DNA from: Oryzias latipes
Taxonomy: Eukaryota > Chordata > Actinopteri > Beloniformes > Adrianichthyidae
Length of the DNA: 64,000 nucleotides
Direction: 5' to 3'
Assembly: GCF_002234675.1 (NCBI RefSeq)
Contig: NC_019865.2
Span: forward strand, 31,461,945 to 31,525,944
The notes under the pieces were generated by a model. The model ran no database searches and was not told the DNA's origin. It saw nothing but the letters and a program-made list of their open reading frames with translations. Position numbers and translations under genes: made by a program. Below, piece by piece: positions 11,750 to 47,300 of this stretch (positions are counted from its first letter, which is position 1; each line of letters starts with the position of its first letter).

Positions 11750-14700
11750 GGGGGGTAACTGTTTTAATGAATTTTTAACATCACAAAGTGCCACATTAGT
11801 ATGAGCAAGGTAGGACTGGGAGGTCAGGAGAGGAGTGATTTGGGGCATACCTGTGGAGATGTCCATTACAGAACTCAAAGCTAACCTACGAGGGGCAGAA
11901 ATAAGAGAAGCAAGGAGATTAACTGTTTTTCGGGATGTTGTGAGAAGGGACTCTGAGAGTATATCGTTGGAATTTATGGGAAAGAGCCTGCCGGACAGAG
12001 TGTCCCTGGAATACATGTCATACACTGTGAGGGAATACATTCCTAAACCCGTTAGATGTTTTCACACAAGAAGAATGTATTGGCATTGAAATTTATATTG
12101 GTCTGGAGAGATTGTATGTTATTAATTACTATAATCCATGCAAAAAGTTACATCTCAGTCTTCTTAAATCAATTATTCATCTGGACAATGGGCGTGTCAT
12201 TGTTTGTGGGGATTTGTGGGGATTTTAATGCACATAGTACATTGTGGGGTGGGAAGGTGACAGATGCTAATGGTGAGGTATTGGAGGATTTGATGCATGA
12301 ATTACACTCGGTGTGTCTCAATGATGGGAGAGGAACAAGAATAGATGTTCGAACAGGGAATATGTCAGCACTAGATCTCACTTTTGTCTCAAACGTCTTG
12401 GCAGGGTGTTGTGAGTGGGATGTACACAACAGCAGAATAGGGAGTGACCATTATCCTGTTTTCTCTAGGGTTGGTGGAGATAGGGAACCATCAAGTAATG
12501 GAAAGGAAGGAAGATGGCTTTTCATAAAGCAAAATGGGATGAATTTACTTATATGTGTGAGGAATATTCAAAGATTAGTATGGAGAGTACTGCTGAAGAA
12601 ATGGAACAGAAAAATAGAAATGTAATAATTTCAGCGAAGGTAAAGACAATTCCAAGAAGTAAAGCAACTATGGTGAGGAGAAATATTCCATGGTGGACTG
12701 AAGACTGCAAGATAGCAGTTAAGAATAGGAATAAGGGATTGAAACTCTTAAAACAGACTCACACATATGAGAATCTGTTGAATTATAAGAGACTTTGTGC
12801 ACAGGCGAGGAGGATTATTAAAAAAGAGAAAAGGGAGTACTGGAGGGGTTGTTGTGAGACAATTGGTCGAACAACTCCGGTTAGTACGGTTTGGGGAATG
12901 ATTAGGAAAATGAAGGGTATAAGGAGGGAGTTACAATATCCAGTATTAAAAAGGGGTGATGACCGGGCGATATCGGATACGGATAAAGCTGAAATGTTGG
13001 CTAAAACCTTTGTGAGAAGTCAAAGTAATGAGAATTTGTCGGGCTTTAAGAAAAGGAGGAGAGATGAAATTAGGGAACGGCACTACAAGGAATTTGATGG
13101 TAACACTTATTTGACAGCTATGGAGGCTCCGTTTACATACTTTGAGTTGGATTTAGCACTACATAAATCTAGAATTACATCACCAGGTAGGGATGGTATA
13201 AGTTATGTTATGTTAAAGCATTTAGATAGGAAAATGAAGTTGAAATTATTGGACATTATAATAGAATCTGGTGTGAAGGTAAATTGCAGACAATTTGGAA
13301 AGAGGCTGTAGTTATTCCTATATTAAAACCTGGAAAAGATCCGAGCAGCCCAGAAAATTACAGGCCCATAGCACTCACATCACATGTTGGAAAATTAATG
13401 GAAAGAATGATAAATGAGAGATTGTATTTTTACCTGGAAAGTAAAAAAATGTTGTCCCAATATCAGAATGGTTTTAGGAAAGGTCGAGGGACAATGGATC
13501 CTGTAATCTGCCTAGAAACAGATATTAAGAAAGCCCAAGTAGATAAAGAATATTTGGTGGCAGTATTTTTTGATATAGAAAAGGCTTATGATATGGTCTG
13601 GAAAGAGGGTTTATTGATAAGATTAGGTAGGTTAGGACTTCATTTAAGAAGTTATTATTGGATTAAGGTTTTTTTTTAATCTGATAGATATGTTCAAGTT
13701 AGGATAGGAAAGTCTTTTTCTAATAGATACTTAGTGGATAATGGAACCCCACAAGGAAGTGTGATTAGCCCTGTTCTGTTTTCAATTATGATTAATGATA
13801 TCTTTAATTCCATCGGATGTGAATTTGGGCAAGCATTGTTTGCAGATGACGAAGCCTTGTGGAAGAGGGGGCGGAATATTCGTTATGTGGAGAGAAAGAT
13901 ACAAGATGCTATTACGGAGGTGGAAAACTGGTCATATGATTGGGGATTCAAATTTTCAGCGGCTAAAACATATGCATGGTTTTTACTAGAAAACATGAAA
14001 CTGTTTTGAACTTAAAATTATATGGAGAAGTAATGGAGCAAGTGCATAGTTTTAGGTATCTGGGAGTTATATTTGATACAAAGTTGAAATGGAGAGAGAG
14101 AATATTGATAGTATAGTAGGGAGATGTAAGCAAGTCATAAATATAATGAGATGCTTGAAAGGTACTGGGTGGGGAGCTAGTGCACAGGCTTTAAAACAAA
14201 TGTATATTACAATGATTAGGTCAGTCACAGATTATGGAATCATTGTTTACAATACAGCGTGCAAAACCCATAAAATTGAGGTCATCCAAAATTAGGCATT
14301 GAGAATAAGTACTGGGGCTATGAGGTCAACTCCTGCTGTGTCATTACAAGTTGAAATGGGGGAGCTACCATTGAATCTCAGAATTAAACAACTGATACTT
14401 AATTATTTGGTGAAAATACAGGGGTGTGTAGATATAGAACACATGGTTAGGAGAGCAATTGCTCCTTGTTGGGAAAGTGGTAGTTGGACAAACGAAAGTG
14501 TTGCTTGGAAATTAGATAGATTAGCGAGAGAAAAAAACATTCATGGTAAAACCTTAGTTAAGACGTTTTTGTACCCGGCCACTCCTTTCTGGGTTTTTCC
14601 AACCATACAAGTGGATTTGTATCTCCACAGGAAGATGGAGCAGAGGGAAGGGACACTGGGATGAAATAACAGCAGACAGGTTAGACACAGTTCATGCTTC

Positions 14701-15105
14701 ATTTATTCCCATATATACAGACAGATCTAAAGATCCAGACACAATGAGAACTGGTTTTTCTTTCTGTATCCCTACATTGGGAAAATATGTCGGAATTAAG
14801 ACGTCAAAGAATCTTTCAGTTTTTGCAGTTGAAATGTTGGCAATATCATATAGTTTACACTGGTTAGAACAGAATAGAATTGGAGATGGTATAATTTGTT
14901 TAGACTCATTAACAGCTTTGATGTCTCTGAAGTCTTATTCTTCTGATAGCAGACCAGATCTATTGTTTGAAATTTATGAGAGTTTCTACAGGTTAGTAAA
15001 ATTGAAAATAAGCATCAGATTTATGTGGGTACCAGCACATAGGGGGTACCATAAGGATTTCAAAATTTCCTTTGGATATCCCCGACAAGGATATATTGGA
15101 TTCGT
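11750..15105 (+). mobile_element. LINE with endonuclease, reverse transcriptase and RNase H (Nimb/I-like), decayed
   Basis: On the plus strand, a fragment resembling an ORF1 (11835-12050) is followed by endonuclease, reverse transcriptase and RNase H segments in order, ending near 15100 at a (CCAT)n tract. The zinc knuckles of ORF1 and the start of the endonuclease are missing, so an internal deletion near 12060-12200 is likely. A terminal RNase H is characteristic of the I-group LINEs, including Nimb. The clade name is an inference from domain order. Confidence 0.8.
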
Positions 15106-15142
15106 CAGTCCATCCATCCATCCATCCATCTTCCTCCGCTAA
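12056..15142 (+). pseudogene. LINE polyprotein: endonuclease–RT–RNase H
   Basis: The endonuclease has GDFNAHSTLWGG, then LDLTFVSN and the SDHYPVF motif (about 12210-12470). The reverse transcriptase has YRPIALTSHVGKLMERMI, then QNGFRKGRGT, FFDIEKAYDMVW (about 13570-13605), NGTPQGSVISPVLF (about 13740) and ADDEAL (about 13840). The thumb region reads SVTDYGIIVY to about 14290. RNase H begins with IYTDRSKD (about 14715), includes VEMLAISYSLHWLE, and continues to WVPAH (about 15030). Frame changes near 12500, 13290, 13680 and 14000 and a stop at 14293 disrupt it. The usual D-G-S of the first RNase H strand reads D-R-S. Confidence 0.8.
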
Positions 15143-15235
15143 TCCAGGGTCGGGTAGCTGGGACAGCAGTCCAAAAAAATATGCCGACTTCCCTGGCCCC
15201 GGCCACTTCCTCCAGCTCCTCTGGAGGAAGTTTCT
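15105..15235 (+). repeat. (CCAT)n followed by a common fish GC-rich repeat
   Basis: Five CCAT units, then a stretch of the type cttcctccgctaatccaggg with a gtcgggtagc motif and downstream ggccacttcctccagctcctc. I recognise this as a widespread fish repeat; it may be the tail of the preceding LINE or a separate SINE-like unit. Confidence 0.5.
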
Positions 15236-18190
15236 GCACCAGCAGCAGAAAAAGTCCTCTTCCTCTTTCTGCTCAGCTTTTCTCCACATGGCACTGAATC
15301 ATGGAAGAATTTCAGCAGCATGATGCTGGAAAGTCTTCATCCCACTTTTCAGGAGATGATCTTCCAGTCCTTCTCTGCTGCAGCCCTTCAAGCCAGAGAC
15401 TTTCAGCTCCAACAGATCAAAGCAGAGAGAAGAAGGAAGTGATGAGGAAGAGTCAGCAGCAAATGTTGGACACTGATCCCTGATCCATGACTTCAGCTCT
15501 GAATGAAGAGTCAGAAGCTGCTGGAAGCTTTGTTGGATGATGTGATGATGTTTGTGGATGAAAAGATGAGGATGTTTGTGGAGGATGTGTCTGTCAGAGC
15601 AGCATCCAGCTGCAGCATGACTCATGACTGTCTGCTCACAAACATCTGCCGCTGGACTCTCAGCTGCATCTGCTGAAACACAGCAGGACTCAGAGTGCAT
15701 TTGAGCGTGCACGGCTGCTTCTTCTGCACGCGCTTTAAAGGAGTCTGTTGGTGCAAAGACACAAACAGGAGCTGATGGCTGCAAGCAGAACTTTGTGGAG
15801 CACAAATGTCAGCAGACAGCTTTGGAACAAGCAGCTCCAGGAAGAAAAGAAGAAGTTCTTCTGCTGATCTTAGAAGAGAAAGAACAGCTGCAGGAAGATG
15901 CTGCTGCATTTCAGAATCTGGAAATTTCTCCTCACTGTGGGTCAACACAACTTTGTCATCATATTGATCTGAACACAACTGAAACATGGAGCCTGACCTC
16001 AGAGTCTGCAATCCCAGAGGCAGAGGAGATGTCCGCTTCAGCCAGCCCATTGACCCAGGGAGAAGTTGTGAAGAGCTGCAGGATGGAGGTGTATGACGTC
16101 TGATGTCCAGACAAAAAGCAGATGTTGGCAAACAGAAGCCTGAGGAGAAAATCGCTTCTGGTGGAGTTTGGGAGATGGCCACTGGTTCAAGAACACAGTT
16201 GATGAAAGAAGCTCAGCTGCACAGCTGGACATCTTCATCCGGGGACTGGACTCCAGTTTTCACCTTGTAGCATTGCCAGAAAGGTATCCAGTGGAGAACA
16301 TTTCAACTACATTTCAACTGAACTACAGATATGAAGAAAGTCCACATCGAAGAAACTATTGGTCTAACACAAACACAAACTGCTTCTTGGTTTATATCAA
16401 TACTGTTTAGAATTCTATGTTGGATTCTGGGAATTCTGGAGGAAGTGGGTGGAGTCACCAGCAAGGGAAAAAAAGTAGAAATGTTTGGCGCGTCTGCAGC
16501 TGTGAGAGGAGGAAATAAGGAAAAAAAGGCTGGGGAAGGCTACGAGGGAAGCCCCAGGAAGAAGGACAAAAAGATGACCTACCCAGGAAAACCGAATGAA
16601 GGTGGAAACTGCAAGAAACGCATCTGAATTAGATTTTTCATTTTTTTCTGTTGGACTTCCATTTCCTGGTGCATTTCTATTTTTGGACATTGGAGTTTCT
16701 GTTTGAACACTGGAAGAGGAACCAAAGAGCCTAAAGAGACTGAAATGACTAAGAGGACTTTGGAAAAGATGTGTTTCTATGTTTGACTTTAGTTTGTGTT
16801 GATTAAACAGGTAAATGAGTAAAACTCTCATTTGTGTAAAGAGCGTCATTCATGTAGCTGGTTCCATATGGAGGCCCGTGTGGGGATCTGATTTCTATCA
16901 ATATAGAACTATTTCCTTATTTTTCTACAAGGCACAGCCCACAATCAGCTTGGAGGACTTGGAGGACCCTTAAGTGGTGGTCAAACATCAAAGGGCGGCC
17001 TTGCACACAGGTACCTGGAGACAGCAGCACCATCAGTGCCTTGTGAGACATGATTGTCCCTCTCTGGACATGTGGTTCAGGAAAAGAGAGCTTCTCTCTC
17101 CTCTGAACAGATCAGGAGGCTTGTGTGTTTGAGGAAGTGGCTCAGTGCAAAGAGACCGGAAATCTGGGGGCAGCCATCCATTTGTTCCTGCAGTTCAGCA
17201 GAAAGCTAGTGCAGAACATGAAAGTCTTCTTTTACTTCCATTCTTGATGCTCTACACAGACAATTGTTCTTTCGTGTGGATCTGGACTTCATCTTTGGAG
17301 AATGCTGAAAACCTTTCTTTAGATCACCTTGGATTTCCTCCACTGCTGGATTCAACACAGTTGTGTCTTTAGTTGAATGGAAACGTCTAACAGTCAGTCA
17401 GTGAACTTTCAATGACACTTCTTTTTGGTTCATATCCATCAGTTGTTTGCAGCTTTTCATGCGACTTTTTCATTGTGTTCATGAAGTGTTGAACTCTATT
17501 CTAAATGTCCTTTTGTTGTCTTTGGGCCTGAGTTGAACTTTTCATGTTTGAGCATTTTTATAGTATCCAGAAAACTGAGATTCAGAAAAAATGAATAAGT
17601 TGACCTGAAATGTGAGCTCTTTGGTTGGACTGAACCAGCCCCCATGTGGAGGAGGGGGCAGAGCAGAAGACTCTGTCCAGGATCAGAACCAACATGACCA
17701 ATGCCCCCCCCCCCCCCCCCCCCCCCCCCCATGAGGCCTTCACTGAGAGGAGTAGCATGTTCATCAGCAGAATACTGTCCCAACGCTGCTCCACAGACAG
17801 ACTGAGAAAGCCTCCCTGATTTTAGATAGTCCAACAAAAATGTCATCTGCAGCTGCTGGTTCTGTTCAATGCTTGTTCAATGAAAACTGCTGGATTTTGG
17901 TTCTGACATGTTTTTTGAGGGATATTTGTTAGGATTTATTCTGGTTTGAACACTTTTAAAACTGTTTTCTCTCAATGACTGATGCGTTTTTTTGTTTAGC
18001 TGTAAATTAAATACATATAATTTCTTGTTTTTAATGACTAAGTGACAGTTTTTCATTTCTAGTGGTAAATGGATCTCCAGTCATTTCTGGTTTTCACTGA
18101 CTGAATGATGCACTGACCAAAGAACACTTTGTGTGTTTTTGTTGTACTAGTGACATTCAAAGGAAGTGTCTGTTCTAGGTTCAATATTTG
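15236..18190. other. unidentified ~3 kb region with overlapping open frames on both strands
   Basis: Minus-strand frames of 168 codons (15299-15805) and 186 codons (15622-16182) and plus-strand frames of about 100 codons (15795-16103, 16331-16627) overlap one another. None contains a domain I recognise, and composition is rich in Gln/Ser/Leu codons. A 27-base poly-C tract lies at 17704-17730. I cannot say whether this is a gene fragment or an unrecognised transposon. Confidence 0.3.
17704..17730. repeat. poly-C tract
   Basis: 27 consecutive C as given. It creates an artificial Gly-run frame on the other strand. Confidence 0.85.
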
Positions 18191-18199
18191 AGCAATGTT

Positions 18200-18655
18200 G
18201 TGTGTTTCAGTTGGTTCCGATCTTATTTAGGTGGAAGGAGTTTTTCTGTCCAGGTTGGACAGTACTCTTCTCCAGAAGCTCCACTCAAGCATGGTGTACC
18301 CCAGGGCTCAGTTTTAGGCCCTCTTTTATTCTCTGGGGTCCATTTTTAGGAAATATAATGTTTTCTTTCACTGTTATGCCGATGACATCCAGATCTATGT
18401 TCCCTTAAAATCTGGAGGAGCTGAGGGTCTTGGCAATTTACAGAAGTGCTTAGCAGACATCAAATCCTGGATGGAGCTTAACTTCCTCTGTCTGAACAAA
18501 AGCAAGAACGAGGTGTTTGTTTTTGGAAAGACTGACTTGCTGACAGGCTGCTGTAGTGCTGTTTGCCCCCTGGACCCCTCAGATTCTCCTTTTATTAGCA
18601 ATCTTGGGGTAAACCTTGACAGGCATTTTAAATTTGACAGGCAGGTCAAATAGGC
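18200..18655 (+). mobile_element. L2/Maui-like LINE, reverse transcriptase fragment
   Basis: Translation gives [15 protein letters not shown], then [14 protein letters not shown], then HCYADDIQIY and LNKSKNEVFVFG. These are palm motifs of an L2-type reverse transcriptase, with frame disturbance near 18340. The fragment stops abruptly near 18655. Confidence 0.75.
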
Positions 18656-19159
18656 AGGATAAATAGATTTATTGATTGATTGTTTCACATTTCACAGAAT
18701 GTTGAAAATGTGGTTTTAAAAAAGTGTTCCCTTTAGAATGTGTTGGTTTTGGCTCCATCCAACAAGTCAGACACACTGAACACAGTGAGACCAATAAGTG
18801 GAAAACAGTAAATGAGAAGTGTCTATGTCCACATCTCTATTACCTCCTGAATCACAATATCCTGAACTCACTGACTGATGTATGTCTGTGAGAAGAATCC
18901 ATTACTAACACCTACTGGTACTTTTTGGAGGCTAACTGGACCTGATCCTTTTGTATTTTTAACATTGATATGTCTGGAGGGAAATCAGACAGTATCACCA
19001 AAACTCCTCTGTTGAAGCTCCAATCTGAAAATGTTAGACTCAGAAGAACTCAGTAGAACCTGCAGTGAGAGAACCGCAGACTTCAGTCTAAGGACGGGAA
19101 GGAAGAGAGAGAGTTCTAGAAAGGTAGAACCCTCGGCTGGGCCCAGCAGCAGCAGCAGC
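18656..19159. other. intergenic, nothing recognised
   Basis: AT-rich sequence between the L2 fragment and the CpG-rich plod1 promoter; no motif or open frame that I can support. Confidence 0.4.
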
Positions 19160-19412
19160 AGATGTGAATGAATGCGGTAACGGGGGGAGCAGTCGGGTTC
19201 CGGCTACGTGCGGGACTTCATGTCCTCCGTCTCGAACGCCCAACCTTCCCGGCGGTGGGCGGTGAGAGTTCCAGCGCGCGCGCGCCCACCGTGGATCCTC
19301 CCCGTGATCGCGCCGCGGGGCGATATCAGGTGTTCCGGAAGGGGGAGGCGGCTCACAGAGTCCCCCCCCAAACCCTGCAGAGAGGCGGACATTCTCCTCC
19401 CGAAGCAGCACG
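19160..19412 (+). promoter_or_regulatory. CpG-rich promoter / 5' UTR region of plod1
   Basis: GC- and CpG-rich stretch directly upstream of the plod1 start, including an alternating GC run near 19278-19288. It contrasts with the AT-rich sequence on either side. I infer a CpG-island promoter and 5' UTR from position and composition. No TATA box is evident and the transcription start cannot be fixed. Confidence 0.5.
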
Positions 19413-42948
<23,536 letters not shown>

Positions 42949-43568
42949 GATGGCAGCTCTTCACTCCAGACCCGACAGGAGCTCCAGACGCGGCTCTGCT
43001 TCCTCTCTGCTGGGGAACTTCTGGGCTTCCTCCCTGCCGTTTCTGAATGCTGCTATGCTGAATGAAGGCTCTTCGGTCCTAAATGTTTCTGACCCTCTCA
43101 CAGATGCTTAACTTAGATCTCATGACAGAGAACTGAACCTTCTGTTGAGAATGGCGGTGGCCAAACTCCAGCGGCGCTCTGCCACCCGCTCAGGAACGTG
43201 AGTCTCCTCGGTTTTCAGTCCGTTTTCCCTCAGGAACCTCCTGCACTCGTGAGATCCAACCTGAGCTATTCCAAGTCCTTCTAGGGGCATCATGGGAAAT
43301 GTAGTTAGGTGGCCCAGTGAGGTTTTTCTGTTTGAGCTCCTGTTTAGTCTGGATTTGTGGGTTTGGGTCTGATCCCCTGCAGTTTGGTCATGTTTTTATC
43401 TGCAGAGCTGAACTGACACTCCAAATTATTTATTGTTTTTTTATTCGATCAGCTTTTCTAGTAGGTTAGGTTCTATGTGGAATTCCGGGCTGGTGACCCT
43501 CCGGGTGCTGTCTAACACTAAAATCCATCTGATTCCTACGAAAATTCAAGGCTTTTCAGTTTTATTTC

Positions 43569-43574
43569 AATAAA
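43569..43574 (+). terminator. probable plod1 polyadenylation signal
   Basis: AATAAA about 620 bp after the plod1 stop codon, followed by T-rich sequence. It is the first perfect hexamer I noticed in the 3' flank, so the 3' UTR would be about 640 nt. Confidence 0.55.
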
Positions 43575-43760
43575 AATAATTGTAAACTTTTAGTTTGAAC
43601 ACTTGACTGATTTCAAAGTTCTGGAGTGAAGGAGAACGCCATGTGCAGATCCTTAAACACTGACCCTAATAACATGTTTTCCTCTTTAATTGTACATTTG
43701 TTGTTTTAACCCTTTAGAAGCCCACGTCTACAGCACTGTCCAGTGTTAAAATTCCCCGTA

Positions 43761-43967
43761 ACCCTTGTGCTATCCTAGGCACTTTGACGTTGGGAGTTGG
43801 GTCATCTAGACCCACTAGACAGTGCTCTGAACCTTTTTTCTTCAGTGATTTGTGATCTTCACTGGTGTCCATGGATTACATGAAATCTTTCCACCTTTAT
43901 CCACCTTTGTCATGATAGGGAGAACACGTCAATGGAAGGGTGGGGTCATCTAAGATAGCACAAGGGT
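43761..43967. mobile_element. palindromic-end MITE, 207 bp, TA TSD, copy 1
   Basis: Ends ACCCTTGTGCTATC and GATAGCACAAGGGT, flanked by TA. It lies between the plod1 and tpx2 poly(A) signals. A close copy is at 55139-55361. The TA duplication suggests mobilisation by a Tc1/mariner-type or similar enzyme; no coding capacity. Confidence 0.88.
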
Positions 43968-44137
43968 TAAAGGAAAACGAGCCCTAAATGTTTCAAATAT
44001 TAAAGCGTTATTGTTCTTCCAGCCAAAAGCATCGTTCTAACGTGTCGATTCTTTAAAGTGGATCAAATACTTGAACCACATTTCTGTTCCGGTTCATGTC
44101 AGTCAATAACTTTGTCTCCTTTGTGTTTGCATCACAT

Positions 44138-44143
44138 TTTATT
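44138..44143 (-). terminator. probable tpx2 polyadenylation signal
   Basis: TTTATT on the plus strand, which is AATAAA on the coding strand, about 200 bp downstream of the tpx2 stop. It faces the plod1 signal, so the two genes end tail to tail. Confidence 0.55.
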
Positions 44144-44339
44144 CAAAACTGCATGGATACATTAATGCACATTCAAGAAAAGAGGAACGACTGGCAGTTC
44201 CATGGAAAACAAATGTACACAATTTACAAACTTTCAGGGTGCATGCCACGTCTCTAAAAGGTTCCACTTAAAAGCTACACGGAGTAAAATCATGAACATA
44301 AACGTCTACATCTGGGATTCTGCCCAAACAAGGCGGGCT

Positions 44340-47300
44340 TCACAGGCGGAAGCGGTCGGAGAAATTGGGCGACTCTGGAACCGTGAGGGGGATCTCGCTC
44401 TTCTTCACCGTCACGGGTTTGTACTGCCGGATGGGCTGAGCCTTATGGACCTGAGGACAGAGACAGGCGTTCAAACGGCTGAGCAGAACTGTGCAGACGC
44501 TGATGCACAGCAGGTTTCAGCGCTCGCCGTTCTCCAGAGAACAGTCATGAATGGGTTCAGGTCCAAAGCAGATGAAGCTCTCTGGACCAGATGAAAATTC
44601 TGAACTTTAGCCTGGTCTGCACCGCCAATGTGCGCACTTTCTAGTTACCATGGCAACAGTATTACAGCTGAAACAATGGAGCTAAAAATCAAATCTGGAA
44701 GAAAACCCCTTTCAGCTGCTAAAGGGGGAGGAGCTTCTTCACTCACCTGTTCCTGCCGCAGCATGGCAATCTCCTCTTTGATCCGCTGCTCCTCCTCTCG
44801 CCTCTGCTCCACCTCCATGCGTGCTCTGAGCGCCTCCTTCTCGCTGACCGTGCGCTCGTACTCCTGCCACTCTTTGGCCCGCCGCTCCGTTGCCAGCTCA
44901 AAGGTTTCCACTACTGTAGAAGAATGAACGTCTTCTCAGGAGAACCGGAGGACCAAGGTGAAGACAAGAACATCATGAGTTACACAACGGCGGAGAGCGC
45001 CGAGCCCGCCCGCGGCGGAGGCGCTCTCCTGAACGCACCCCAGCTTCTTTGCAGACGGTCACTTCCAGTCAGTCTGTTTTCAGTGAAAGGTCTGGTTTTG
45101 TCTTAAACTCTTCACAGGACTGAAGAAATGAACTGAATAAAAGTGAAACCTGCACCATCAATAAACATGAATCCTCACACTGAAGCCACGAAGACGTGGA
45201 TGGAAGCTTCTTACTACGGGTGGGGGTAGAGCCCCATGAAGCCGTGGAAACATTGCAAAAACCTGGCCTTAAACCGGAGTTAGTCATAGAGTCAGCTGTA
45301 ATGTGACTGTGGTCCCTGGCCGTCATAAATTTACCAAACCGCCCCCCTTTATAAACCAGGTTTATCCTGTATGACCTTATTAGGAGAAACCAAGTGGAAA
45401 TGCTCCAAGCAGCCACAGAACCTTGTTTACCAGGAGCCGTGGTCATGAAGGCCGTTTGGGATTCATGCTTTTTTCACACGAGTGACATCTGAACCCCGGT
45501 TCCACCAAACAATGCTTCATGTTTCATCAACCACGTGAACTGCACCGTGTTTAGGGACACGCGGCCCTGAACATCGTGCCGAGCCACTCACAAGCGCCGA
45601 AGCGTCCGTGTCACACGGGCCGTCCCTAGTTCTTACCCAGCGTGGGCCGGCTCTCCTTCTTGGGCCTGAAGGGTTCTTTATGAATGACTGTGTTGGGCCG
45701 GGCCTTGAATGCTGCTGCCCCCTCCTGGTGCTTCTGCTCCTCCTTCACCTTCAGGACACAGAGACATGAGGCTCAGTGGGAACAGGAATGTGAAGCGTGT
45801 CGGGTCCTGCGGTACCATTTGCTCCCAGCGGCTGCTCTTCACGGCTCCACGTTCATCGATCAGCAGCTTGAAGGGTTCTGGCTTAGTGGGCTCAAGCTTC
45901 TTCTTCTCAGGAAGAACCACGGTGTCAAAGTCCGGCAGCGGCTGCGCCTTGAACTGTGGGACCTGGACAGGCGGAGGGAGCAGCATGAGTGGACTGTGGC
46001 TGTGCTCAGACTGCTGGTTAAGGACGGAAAGGCTTCACCTCCTGGTTTCTCATTTCCTCAAGCTTCCTCTCCTTTAACGCCCGCCTCTCCCGCTCTCTCT
46101 CCTCAAATGAGAAAGGACACACGTCCAGGTGGTGGTCCTCTGGGAGGCGGGGCTGGAACGGTAGGCCAAAGTGAGGCACCGGCGGCGCCTTCACAGGAGA
46201 GGGCTGCTTTACCTGAAGCAGCAGGTCAAAAAAGGGCCATGAGTGAGCTGGAGGGATGCTGGTTGAAAGGACAGCTCTAGCTTTCTTACCTCTTCAGCCT
46301 TCCGTTCCACACGGATCCTCTTCTTGAGGGCAAAAGCAGGCGATTCCGGCACAGTGGGATGCAGCACCTTCTTCTCAGGTAGGCCCTGTCCACAGAGCGA
46401 CATTACGTCACCTTGCTGTGGGAAGGACCGAGCCCCCCAGTGCCCTTCCACTCCACTCACCACAACCCCGTCCAGGACCTTTTTGGGCAGAGGGTTGGCT
46501 TTGAAGTTGTGGGGCTTCTCCTCATCCTCGCTCTTCTTGGTGGCCTGCCTCTGCTGGAGCCTCCTCTCCAGCTCCAGCTCAAAGCCTTGAGGTACGGTTG
46601 GCTCCTTCACCGGCGGCTTCCTCAGCTCCTCTGCTCCCTCCAGGATCTTCTTGTTCAGCTCCAGAGCTTTGATTTTGAACCTGCCGGGAGGAAACAGACG
46701 TCCAACAGCGTCCCAACAGGGCAGCACCAGCGGGCGTGCGGCCTTACTTCTTCTGCTTTTCCATCTCCTCTGCCTCCAGCTCAACGCTGCTCTTCACTGA
46801 GGTGGGTCTGCTTCTCTGCCGCGTCATCAGGTGGGGGGAGTGGGGCTGGGTGAGCTTCAGGTGGCTTGCTTTCACTGCCAAGAAAGACATAACGGTGAAG
46901 TCAGTCGTGTGACCAAACTGCACAGATGCACTTTGACGTCAGAATAGTTTCATAAAAAGGTAGAACCCCCGCTGCAGGAGCTCAGCGGGTTTTTGGTTTG
47001 TAATGCTTCACTGCAGAGACCAGCTGCTTTCACATCTCCAACCTTCGGACTTCTTTAAGATTGTAGATAATTAAACTTCTGTGTGCTTCTTGTGTGCTTT
47101 CCCACCTTTCTCCTGGATTCTGCGGCTGTGCATGTGATAGCGGACGGGGGTTTTCTTCTCAAACTGCTTGATCTGCTGGGCCATGGGCACGTAGGCATCA
47201 GACTCTTCCTCCTTCCTCTTGTTACCCGCTGACAAGTTGAAAGGTTTGGGCATGGTGGCTCCTCGTCTGGCCTTTGCCTTTAAAACCAGAAGCCGTTAGG

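Noticed and set aside
15299..16182. Overlapping minus-strand frames of 168 and 186 codons as genes
   Set aside because: They overlap each other in different frames and oppose plus-strand frames; no recognised domain or splice signals.
17496..17846. 116-codon frame with a Gly run
   Set aside because: Created by the poly-C tract; no domain and no splice context.
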